From NCBI GenBank assembly GCA_009746045.1, contig RPFO01000086.1:787732-826731 (forward strand): a DNA stretch of 39,000 nt, given 5' to 3'. How positions within the stretch are numbered: the first letter of the stretch is position 1; the number at the start of each line of letters is the position of its first letter. A program made the translations under genes and the position numbers. Below are positions 1 through 7,551 of the stretch, one piece after another. The stretch comes from Mesostigma viride (taxonomy: Eukaryota; Streptophyta; Mesostigmatophyceae; Mesostigmatales; Mesostigmataceae). The notes beneath the pieces are model-generated. The model searched no databases. It saw only the letters and a list, made by a program, of their open reading frames with translations, and was not told the DNA's origin.

Positions 1-1089
1 CTTGGTCCACGCCCCCATGGCCGACTGCATGGTGACGTGCTTCTCACATGCGCACAGGTTCCTCTCCTTCCACTTGCCCTTGATGCAATCGGGCGCGTAT
101 TTGCAGAAGGTCGTGTAGCCCACGTGAATGCCCACGTCCTTATCATACTGGTCACTCCTTTTGTTCCAGTACGCGTGCTTTTCGAGAAAGTGATTGTACA
201 TGTCCTCCTTGGAGGTCATGTAATAGCGCGCTCCCTCAACGGCGACGAGCACCCCGCGATTGCCATGACCCTCCCTGCTGTAAGTGCGCTTGACATCCTT
301 CATCTGGGAGGAGGCGCGCGACTCATCATCGTGCATCCACGCGTCCACTATCGCGTCAATCACGAATTGCGGCAAAGGGCGCCCCTTGCGAGCCTGCGCG
401 TGTCTGAGGTAGTCCAACTTCTGCTGCCTTCGAATCGCGCGAATTCCGCGAATCTTCTTGGCGTCCATCCCCGTCAGGTTCTCCAACTCCGCGGCCGAAA
501 ACTCCTTCTCCAAGTCGTCACCACAGTAAAGCGTGGACATCAGCACCATCCTGACGTCTCTGTCTGCGTCGCTTTTGGTCAGACCATCAAAAAAGCCGTT
601 AATCCGAGCCACCCACAACCTGTTCAGTTCTGCCATCCGCTCCTGATTGTAAAGCTTTTTCGCCTCATCATGATACAGCCCGTGACCTAGTTCAGCGGCC
701 CTAGAGTTAAAGCCAGCAATCATCTGGTCGAAAGCCGGCCCCCGCCCCTCGGGTTTTGTCATCGCCTGAGCCGCTTCAAACGCCTGGTCAGCGAAATATT
801 CCCCAATAACCCTCTTTGATTTCTTGTATTCTCCCGGCCGCTTGACTTCCTTGGCTTCAGGCTGCGCTGGATTCTGGTTCTCATCTCCGAAAACCCTTTT
901 TGCGCCAGTTGGCTGCTTCGTCCCGGTGTTCAACTTAATTGCACTGAATCCTGGACGACCGGACGCAAGGGCGAAAACTCCCACCCGTTCGCGTGCTGCA
1001 TGCCATGACGACCGGCATAACGAAATCCATGCAAATCGAGTATCGTTGGGAAAAGCGACAATTACAGACAAAGTTCGAAAGTGTATCAT
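1..1089 (-). CDS. Hypothetical protein, 3'-partial at the window edge
   Basis: Reading the minus strand from an ATG at 1089, the frame stays open for 363 codons to base 1, so the C-terminus lies outside the window. The first in-frame stop upstream is at 1093-1095. The product is hydrophilic and charged. Near the visible C-terminus it has a cysteine/histidine cluster (TFCKYAPDCIKGKWKERN followed by LCACEKH) preceded by a tyrosine/tryptophan-rich stretch (YWNKRSDQYDKDVGIHVGYT). Such a cluster suggests zinc binding and resembles cysteine patches seen in some eukaryotic transposon-encoded proteins, but no family is recognised. The first 40 or so codons look less protein-like, so the true start or an upstream exon junction may lie nearer 960. 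The reverse-frame open stretch on the plus strand (37-690) is a shadow of this gene. Confidence 0.55.
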   Translation of the reverse strand, partial: MIHFRTLSVIVAFPNDTRFAWISLCRSSWHAARERVGVFALASGRPGFSAIKLNTGTKQPTGAKRVFGDENQNPAQPEAKEVKRPGEYKKSKRVIGEYFADQAFEAAQAMTKPEGRGPAFDQMIAGFNSRAAELGHGLYHDEAKKLYNQERMAELNRLWVARINGFFDGLTKSDADRDVRMVLMSTLYCGDDLEKEFSAAELENLTGMDAKKIRGIRAIRRQQKLDYLRHAQARKGRPLPQFVIDAIVDAWMHDDESRASSQMKDVKRTYSREGHGNRGVLVAVEGARYYMTSKEDMYNHFLEKHAYWNKRSDQYDKDVGIHVGYTTFCKYAPDCIKGKWKERNLCACEKHVTMQSAMGAWTK

Positions 1090-1104
1090 TTTTTACCACG
1101 ATTG

Positions 1105-1309
1105 GGGTCTAGCTGCAGCTAGACCCTTAGAGGGGCTTTTTCCGTTAGACGAAAAGATTACCTGATGTGGTGAACTTAGCATACCCCGACCAAGATTGGG
1201 GTCTCGCTGCAGCTAGACCCTTCATTGCGGCGTGCGATTGTTAAATCACAGACTTCTGATTCATTAATTTTATAGCAACCATAAAGAGGGTCTAGCTGCA
1301 GCGAGACCC
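1105..1309. repeat. Three 22-bp palindromes (PstI-centred)
   Basis: Perfect or near-perfect 22-bp inverted repeats lie at 1105-1126, 1199-1220 and 1288-1309. Each has outer arms GGGTCT and AGACCC around a CTGCAG centre. The copy at 1105 is a perfect palindrome; the others differ in one arm. They belong to a family that recurs at least 15 times across the window, including in introns. Confidence 0.85.
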
Positions 1310-1319
1310 ATGAATTTAA

Positions 1320-1951
1320 CCCTTGGATGGTGTCTAACTCGTTCCTAAAAGTAGTTACCAGTTGCACTTTGCACTATAAGTCCACAAACCAACCTAATAA
1401 CAATTTTACTATCCATATTGGGACCAAAGCACACACATATATTGAGTTACTTGGGGGTCATGTTGGTGGTCATGTTGCAATGTCCTATGGGTACATTTTA
1501 AGGACCCCCCCCAGGGGGATCCGCTGGGTGCGAGACATGATACACCTAAAATGCATTTTATGTGGTTTAAACAACTTTATAGAACCTGGCCTTGGAAAGG
1601 CAGTTAAATTGGTAGCCATGCATGGCTTCTGAACACTCACATCACTGGTTGTCCCAGGGACCCAGCTGTACTATCTAAAAATAACTGGAAGATGACAAGC
1701 TAAAAATGAGTGGCAGCTGTGCACCAGGGTACCCCCCTGTACTGTAACCGTTAATTAGTCCCTGCAAACTTGGTCTGAACATAGTGATGTCCGGTATCAG
1801 GGTGTACTACACATCTAGCTCTAGCAGCAGACCTAAAAATATCACGGAAATATCTACTGGCATTCGCGCCAGCTCGGTTCTAAAACTGGTCACTATTTGT
1901 AGTTACGAGTAAAACTGGTGACTAGAAATAGGTACTAGTACCATCCAAGGG
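1320..1951 (+). mobile_element. piggyBac-type non-autonomous element, copy 1 (complete)
   Basis: The element is bounded by 12-bp terminal inverted repeats, CCCTTGGATGGT (1320-1331) and ACCATCCAAGGG (1940-1951), and flanked on both sides by TTAA (1316-1319, 1952-1955). TTAA target duplications and termini beginning CCC are hallmarks of the piggyBac superfamily. At 632 bp it has no credible transposase frame, so it must be moved in trans. A second copy lies in the opposite orientation at 24792-25340. Confidence 0.85.
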
Positions 1952-1977
1952 TTAAGCTATTGCTTGTGGTCATAAAT

Positions 1978-1999
1978 GGTCTAGCTGCAGAGAGACCCC
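1978..1999. repeat. Diverged 22-bp palindrome
   Basis: A GGTCTAGCTGCAG core followed by AGAGACCCC is a degenerate member of the PstI-centred palindrome family, between the piggyBac-type element and the retrotransposon 3' end. Confidence 0.6.
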
Positions 2000-2277
2000 A
2001 ATAAGGACGAAAAGATTCCAGGTTTTCCTCACCTTCGCGGCTCATTCTCTTATTAGTTCTCCCAGAACACTCAGATACCTGCATGGCGAGAATAACAAAA
2101 ATAACACAGTAGCATTGATAAAATTGTTTATCAGAAAATATATATTAAAAATATAATTACTTACAGCAGAGTGAAATCACTCAAACCAAAGCAAACGCCC
2201 AGCTATAAACCTATATACAGAGCCATGTCAAAGCTCTATACTACGATAAGACCAATGGAAACGCCTAACGGAGGAAC

Positions 2278-4488
2278 CTAATAGCCCTGCTGCACCGCAA
2301 AATCAGCCCGCGTACGGCGGAGCATGATGTCAGCCATGGCCCGAGTCAGCGCCACCGACAAGCGCTGACGCCAATATGACGTCCAGGTCCGCGCCGACCA
2401 TGGGGCCCGCTGGCCCTCCAGGTCCAGCCGGTCCTCCCGGAGCCGGCAACACTCCTTGAAGAAGGCGGAGGTCAGGGGCCCCATGGCCCCAAACTCCTCC
2501 AGGACAAAGGGCACCACACGATGGTGCCCGACGTCGCCGTAGGCCAGGAGCTTGGCCCGCTCCGCCCGGTCCGCCGTGTAACCTGCCGTGAGGGAGGCCC
2601 CAGCCACGTGGCTAAGAGCCAAGGGCCGCGCCACCGAAACGTCAATAAGCAGATGCCGGCCACCCCCCTCAAAGTCCAGCACCACGATGTCAGGCCGGTG
2701 GTTGGGGGAATAGAAGGCAGCGCCATCCGCATCCTCGGACCGGATGTTCGCGTGGGGGAAAACCGACCGAATCATGGCGAGCACCACCGTCAGGAGGACA
2801 GTGTGCAAATACAAATACCAATTCTGATTCTGTTGGCCCCCCATGCAGGCAAGGTAGTGAGTCCCCGTGGGATCCAGCGGCTGCCCACAGCTACCACAAG
2901 GCCGCCCGGCCGGAACAAGAGGCTGCGGGGCAAATAGCTGGTGCCGGAGCGCCACCGAGTAGTGGCTGGGAGCCAAGGCGAATGGGGGGGCCATGGGAAG
3001 AGCACGAAGGTACGCCGAGCCCACACTCCGCAAGGAAAGCGAGAACAGCCACGCACGTCCCTGGGCGTTGAGGTCCGCGAAAAGAGCAATCCAATCAGCC
3101 GTGTGCAGAATACCCGCGTAGGTTTTCTGGTGTTTATCGATGACGCGAGCAGGGAATGCGGCGGGAGATTGAACGGAGGCGACCGAGGGAGTGCCGCGAG
3201 GGAGGTGGCGCTGTACCGCCTGAGCGGCACGGACGGGAGAACAGGCCTGCTGGATCTCAGCATAGGCCTCCTGGATGGCGGTGACGAAGGGCAAAGGGCT
3301 GCTGGGGTCCAGGAGGTCAGGCGCTGCCGTTGCCAAAAGGGGCAGGAGCCGGCAGCTTTCCGCCCACGACTGAGCGACGGAGCCCAAAAAGGCTGCTGGG
3401 GCCAGCCGGGCGGCACGAGTCAGACCGCAGCCACCCATCCGTGCAGGCAGGGAGGCAATGCGAATAGCATGTGGCGGGAGGTCGGGGCCCGGGACCAGCT
3501 GCGCCAAGGCCGACTGGATGCGTTCGTCGTGGCCCTCGGCGGCCAGCCGGACCTGAGACGGAAGAGCGCCCCGGAGCCAGTGAACGACGCGAGGGTGAGC
3601 GCAAAACCACAGAAGCAGACCCTTGGTCTGCGAATCATGAAGGCGCGCAATCAAGGGCAGTACCTCAGTGCGTGCCTCGAGGGCGGCCCGCAGAGCATCG
3701 ATGACAAACGCGGGGTCGCCAACCGGAACGCCGAGGACATCCAACCCATGGAGGCGCTCGTCCCGGCCCAAGAGCTGGGGCGGAAAGCCGGAGCAATCAC
3801 CTTGGGGCGAGTACACCGCGCACTTGGCAAGGGTCAACTGGAGGTTGATGTCGGCCACCGCGGTCTGCAGTGCCAGCAGAGCCGCGGTGGTGTCCGGCAC
3901 AGGGCCCAGAAGGTAGATATCATCCAAGTAGGCCTGAATAGCGACCGCCGGGTGGGCAGCATGGACCGCTTGGAGGCAACCCTGGAGGGGGGCGGCAAAG
4001 TACAGGGGTCCCAGGGGGTCCCCTTGCTGGGTGCCCGACCGCGACAGCAGGCCGCCGCGAGTGCCGTCCTCCATGATGTGAACCAGTTGGCCGGGCTGGC
4101 CGTAGCACACGGCTGTCCAAGCGTACAAGTCCTCGAAGGACTCCATGACGGCCGCAAACATGCTGGCGCGGGACAGACTGTTGAACGCGTTGTGGCAGTC
4201 GACCTTGACGACAGCGTGGGTGGGGTGGGCCTCGAGGTAGGCCTGCACCGAATGGATGAGGATATCCGCCCCGCCTGGAGTCGTCACCCCCAGCTGGGCC
4301 GCCACCGAGGTCTCACCCGCTGCGAGGGGCGGGCAGAAAAAGGCACGGAGCTCGGGCGCCTTTTGGCGGCAGATCACTTTGCCCACGAGCTTGCGGAGCA
4401 CCTCACCGCAGGCGATCGGGCGCACCTTGCCCTCGGGGGGGGCAAGACACCCTTGAGCAGAGCGAGGAGGCGAGCGCCCGCTAACCAC
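2278..4488 (-). CDS. Reverse transcriptase plus restriction-like endonuclease (C-terminal half of retrotransposon protein)
   Basis: This 736-codon frame carries the catalytic core of a non-LTR element. RT motifs appear in order: GKVRPIACGEVLRKL, motif A KVDCHNAFNS, motif B SGTQQGDPLGPLYF, motif C AYLDDI and motif D LTLAKC. Both catalytic aspartate sites (D in A, DD in C) are present. A thumb-like region with LPARMGGCGLTRAA follows. Near the C-terminus a zinc knuckle (CGSCGQPLDPTGTHYLAC) precedes a PD-(D/E)XK-type endonuclease (HRPDIVVLDFEGG, then LLIDVSV). Known elements of this kind nick target DNA with the endonuclease and prime reverse transcription from the nick. The upstream part of the protein continues in another frame: the two meet at a C8 run near 4435-4442, where the frame slips by one. 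The first residues of this ORF are therefore not the natural start. Confidence 0.88.
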   Translation of the reverse strand: MVSGRSPPRSAQGCLAPPEGKVRPIACGEVLRKLVGKVICRQKAPELRAFFCPPLAAGETSVAAQLGVTTPGGADILIHSVQAYLEAHPTHAVVKVDCHNAFNSLSRASMFAAVMESFEDLYAWTAVCYGQPGQLVHIMEDGTRGGLLSRSGTQQGDPLGPLYFAAPLQGCLQAVHAAHPAVAIQAYLDDIYLLGPVPDTTAALLALQTAVADINLQLTLAKCAVYSPQGDCSGFPPQLLGRDERLHGLDVLGVPVGDPAFVIDALRAALEARTEVLPLIARLHDSQTKGLLLWFCAHPRVVHWLRGALPSQVRLAAEGHDERIQSALAQLVPGPDLPPHAIRIASLPARMGGCGLTRAARLAPAAFLGSVAQSWAESCRLLPLLATAAPDLLDPSSPLPFVTAIQEAYAEIQQACSPVRAAQAVQRHLPRGTPSVASVQSPAAFPARVIDKHQKTYAGILHTADWIALFADLNAQGRAWLFSLSLRSVGSAYLRALPMAPPFALAPSHYSVALRHQLFAPQPLVPAGRPCGSCGQPLDPTGTHYLACMGGQQNQNWYLYLHTVLLTVVLAMIRSVFPHANIRSEDADGAAFYSPNHRPDIVVLDFEGGGRHLLIDVSVARPLALSHVAGASLTAGYTADRAERAKLLAYGDVGHHRVVPFVLEEFGAMGPLTSAFFKECCRLREDRLDLEGQRAPWSARTWTSYWRQRLSVALTRAMADIMLRRTRADFAVQQGY

Positions 4489-5280
4489 TCGCGCGCAGCG
4501 GGAGGAACGCGACCAGCCGCCAGGTCAATGAGGGTGTCAAAGAGAATGTCCTCGCCCCCATGCCCCACCAGGACCTCCAAGTGCTCGTAGCGCCAGCCCG
4601 ACGGCCCGGTAGAGGAAGCCCGCGGGACCGCACGCATCACCTCCAGGAAGCAGTCGCGGTCCAGCCGGAGGGGGGCCGGCAGGGGGTCCGGCACGGGCAG
4701 CTGGAATCCGGGCTCCGCAGGGTGAAGAGCCTCCAAGGCCGCCAGGGTAGCCGCATTGGCGGGGGCGAGCTTGGCCATTTCCAAGCGGGTCATGGCCCGG
4801 CTGAGCTGCCCCTCGCGGACGAGGCGGATGACGTCGGCGGCCACCCGCTCGAAGTTGACCTCCCCCGACAGCCGGGCCGTGCGCGGGGGCGGCACGCCAA
4901 ACAGCCCCTCCCAGTCCCCCTGCAGAAAGCGTCGGCAACGGGCAATAACCGCACCCTGGAGGCCGCGCACACCACGCCCGAGAGGGGTGAGGAGCAGGCG
5001 GGGGGTCACCATGTGCAGTTTAAAGCCCAGCGGGTCGTCCGGAGCGGCGTGCATGCGCCGGAGAGAAACGATTGCACATTGCGCGAAAAGGCTACGCGCG
5101 CGGTGGGGGAGGTCGGTCAGGGTAGACGTCGGGTTGATGGCGCATGCATCCCAGGGAACCGTGTCAAGCCAACGCCAACTGGCCGAGTAGTCGGGCGGCG
5201 GGGGCTGGGAGCCGGTGGGAGCCGAGGCGGGAGGGGGGAGGGGGCCGGGACTGCTGGCCGGTTGAGGGGCCGTTGAGCAA
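4440..5280 (-). CDS. Retrotransposon protein segment: RT N-terminal extension
   Basis: This open segment directly precedes the RT core in the adjacent frame. It holds the motif SSTGPSGWRYEHLEVL, the conserved N-terminal RT block (consensus around GPSGWxxEHL) seen in many algal, protist and fungal non-LTR reverse transcriptases. It ends in AGARLLALLKG, which continues naturally into the RPIACG block of the next ORF after a one-base slip at a C8 run. Its upstream boundary is uncertain: the zinc-finger ORF overlaps it in another frame, and the switch lies within a proline/cytosine-rich stretch at about 5160-5280. It is part of the same polyprotein and not a separate gene. Confidence 0.75.
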
Positions 5281-6076
5281 CACAGGCGCGCGCGTGCTGA
5301 GCGCGCCCGTGAATGGAGTACACCCGCTGGCAGTGAGCTTCCGGGCACCGGTAACAGCTCATGGCCTGCAGATCCGCCGCGCCGAGATCGGGGTGCACAG
5401 CGCGAAGGTGCTGGCAGAGGAGGTTACGGTTGTGGAACACACCCGCACACGGGGACCCCGTGGGAAGCAGCACGGCACACCGGTGAAGGCCGTCGGCGGG
5501 CGCTGAGTGGCGGGGAGCGGCGCCAGCAAAGGCAGGACGTGGGGCCTGCGGCGTCTCCCCAGCCGGGCCGGCAGGCGCGCGCACCACGACCCGACCAGCG
5601 CCCGGCAGGCCCGCCGGGGCCACGGAGGAGGCAGTGCCCACCGGGGAGACCCCCAGCGGAGGGGGATCGAGAACGCCGGCGCCCCTCCCAGGGGGACTCG
5701 CCAGCGCGCCCGCGACCACCCCAGGCCCCGGCAACGAGGCCGGGGGCGGAGGCCGAGGGGTCGGGGAGGCAGCTGGCCCCGGGGCCCGGTGGGGACCCGG
5801 CAGGGGACCCAGCGAGACCGGGGGCGGGCCGAGAGGAAGCGCAGTCCCAGGGGGCGGCACAACAGCCCGGCACAACGGGCAGCGCGGCACGGAGTGGAGC
5901 AAGCTGCGCGCGATGCACGCTTGATGGAATGTGTGGCCGCACGCGGGCAGGCGACACAAGCCATCCCCCGGCCGGAAGGGCTCAAGGCAGATGGCACAGG
6001 AGCCCGACTCGGGGTCGTCCCCCTCCAGAAGGGACCGGACATGAGGGGGGGCGGGTCCCAGCCGGCCTCCCAGCAA
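5160..6076 (-). CDS. Retrotransposon protein segment: RING-H2 finger and C2H2-like fingers
   Basis: Two zinc-binding modules are visible. First is a RING-H2 finger: CAIC, then CRLPACGHTFHQAC, then CPLC, with the C3H2C3 order complete. RING-H2 domains usually act as E3 ubiquitin ligases. After a long proline-rich linker come C2H2-like units: CAVLLPTGSPCAG with HLRAVH, and CPEAHC with HGRAQH. N-terminal C2H2 fingers are typical of R2-type elements, where they help recognise the target DNA. A RING domain in such an element is unusual. The segment joins its upstream neighbour through a frame change near 6010-6076, where IAALPG in one frame meets LGGRLGPAPPHV in the next. Confidence 0.75.
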
Positions 6077-6650
6077 CCCGGGAGAGCGGCAATCTGGGCG
6101 CGCGAGAGGATGCCGACCGGTTGGTCAGCCGCGGGGTGCCATTCGTGCGGGATGCCTGCCAACTCCAGGATGTCGTGGAGGAAGGCAGAAACAGGCGTCC
6201 CCGCGGTTAGGGGCTGGGCGCGCCCGGCCGAGTCCACCAAGATGGCCTGGCCGCCCTGAACCGCGATGGGGGCCCCGAACTCCACACGCAGCATGGCGGC
6301 CTGCGCCAGGCTGAGGGAGGTGATGAGAAAGCCCCCACTGGCAACCGGGCCGGGAGGCGGGGCCTGGGCGTCCAAGAAGAGGCGAAGCTGCCGCGGGGAC
6401 ATGAGGCCCAGGTCGGCGCCGCCCGCGAGGTAGGCCGCCCGCACCGAGACCTGTGCGTCTCGAGCCACCGCCGTGACGAACTCGACCACCTCCTGACCCA
6501 CCCGCTCGTCCAGGGAAAGCAGCTCTTCCTGCCGGGCGGCCGGGAGATGCCACGGCAGCCGGCAGCCGGCGTGATATCCTTCCAAGACATACCCCCAAAG
6601 AGTCGAGGCCGTCACCGGGGGGCGGCGGAAAGAAATGTCGCCCGCACCTG
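6040..6650 (-). CDS. Retrotransposon protein segment of unknown function
   Basis: This open stretch between the PHD part and the RING part contains VTASTLWGYVLEGYHAG, then LDERVGQEVVEFVTAVARD and GGFLITSLSLAQAAMLRVEFG, ending in HDILELAGIPHEWHPAAD. It reads like a folded alpha/beta region, not filler. Its upstream continuation lies in another frame at about 6612-6900 (LAAWDGGPRAHAFTSWPPSH, then VGRATFSWAYCPLLLDAVG). No family is recognised. Its fixed place between two zinc-finger modules suggests an element-specific domain. Confidence 0.55.
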
Positions 6651-6681
6651 CGCAACTAGGGCCAGGAAGGCCGGGGGCCTA

Positions 6682-7437
6682 GGGAGCGAGGGGAAGGCGG
6701 CCTGGAGCCCGACCGCGTCCAGCAACAAAGGGCAGTACGCCCAAGAAAAGGTGGCGCGGCCCACCACGCCGACAATGTGCGAGGGCGGCCACGAGGTGAA
6801 CGCGTGGGCCCGGGGGCCGCCGTCCCACGCGGCAAGGACGGGGGTGGCGGCTGGGTGGCCAACCGCGGCCGGGGGAAGGGAGGCCAGAGCGTCGGGGAGC
6901 GAGGGGCCGGGGGCGGGCGCCGGGGTCGCCAGGCCCGCCGGGGGTCGGCCGGGCCAGCCCAGGCGACAGCGCCGCGCCCCCGTCGGCGGGGCCAGGCGAC
7001 GGGTGGGGCCCCGGGGCCGAGGGCGCCAGGGCCCGAGCAACGGCGGCCCCATCGGGCAGGCCACGGCCCGCCCCGAGGGCCTCGGCAGGGGGGCACACGG
7101 GGCAGGGGGCCGGAGCACCCAGCGGGGAGGGCAGCCCGGGGGCCCGCCGGGGGGGACAGCGCGGGCACGTCCAGGAGCCCGGCGGGACCCGGTAGAGCCG
7201 GGGAGTAAGACACTGCAAGTGCCACCCGGAATTGCAAGCATCACAAACTAACATGTGGTGCCCGCGGTGCCCGCTCCGGCAGACCTCGCAGACCAAGGAG
7301 GGGGAGACCGGGGCGCCCGAGCCCCCCGCAGCCGGGTCGCCCACCTCCGCAAGAAGGGCCGCAAGCCGAGAGGACCGCCGAGGCGCCAACCGGGGAGCGG
7401 GGGAGCCGTTGGGCGAAGGGGGTCGTGGGTCGTCCAT
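6682..7437 (-). CDS. Retrotransposon protein N-terminus: PHD finger
   Basis: The ATG at 7437 opens MDDPRPPSPNGS, followed by a basic stretch (RLAPRRSSRLAALL) and a complete PHD finger of C4HC3 type: CEVC, CDAC, WHLQC and CPRC with the expected spacing. PHD fingers typically read histone H3 tails, so the domain may direct the element to particular chromatin; PHD domains have been described in the first ORF of CR1-like elements. Beyond the finger the frame becomes proline-rich and ends at a TAG at 6679-6681. The sense continues in another frame from roughly 6960-6870 onward, so the stop is probably not the natural end. Confidence 0.75.
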
Positions 7438-7467
7438 GAACAATCAGGGCAGGCGTGGCAGCCACCG

Positions 7468-7542
7468 AGGGGGGGGGCGGGGGGTGTGGGGGGCGGAGCC
7501 CCCCACGCGGGGGGTTTGGGGGGCGGCAGCCCCCCAACGCGC
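7468..7542. repeat. G-rich tract with two tandem G6/C6 hairpins
   Basis: This lies between the retrotransposon start codon and the 170-bp satellite. It holds several runs of 4-8 G on the plus strand and two similar tandem units, each able to fold into a G6/C6 hairpin (7488-7504 and 7518-7535). It could form G-quadruplexes on the plus strand. In the element's own transcript it would be a C-rich leader with two strong hairpins. Confidence 0.6.
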
Positions 7543-7551
7543 TGCGGTCGC

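Larger units (their letters stand above)
2139..7437 (-). mobile_element. Non-LTR retrotransposon copy A with PHD, RING, RT and restriction-like endonuclease
   Basis: This is a minus-strand element of about 5.3 kb. Its coding sequence runs from an ATG at 7437 to a TAG at 2278-2280, followed by about 140 bp of 3' untranslated sequence ending in an AT-rich tail near 2139-2160. The same 3' boundary is found in two truncated copies at 33384-34427 and 34442-35122, which fixes the end of the element. There are no long terminal repeats and no integrase. A C-terminal restriction-like endonuclease instead of an AP endonuclease places it with the R2/NeSL/Dualen-type elements, although the N-terminal PHD and RING fingers are unusual for that group. 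The frame changes at least five times, mostly in G/C runs, so as read here it is not translatable as one protein. Confidence 0.85.

Noticed and set aside
37-690. 217-codon plus-strand frame at the left edge
   Set aside because: It is the shadow of the minus-strand gene at 1-1089, which has the more protein-like translation and a cysteine cluster.
2941-4590. 549-codon plus-strand frame
   Set aside because: It is antisense to the reverse transcriptase, whose motifs are unambiguous on the minus strand.
5507-6259. Long plus-strand G/R/P-rich frames over 5.5-7.2 kb
   Set aside because: High GC suppresses stop codons; these are antisense to the PHD/RING part of the retrotransposon.
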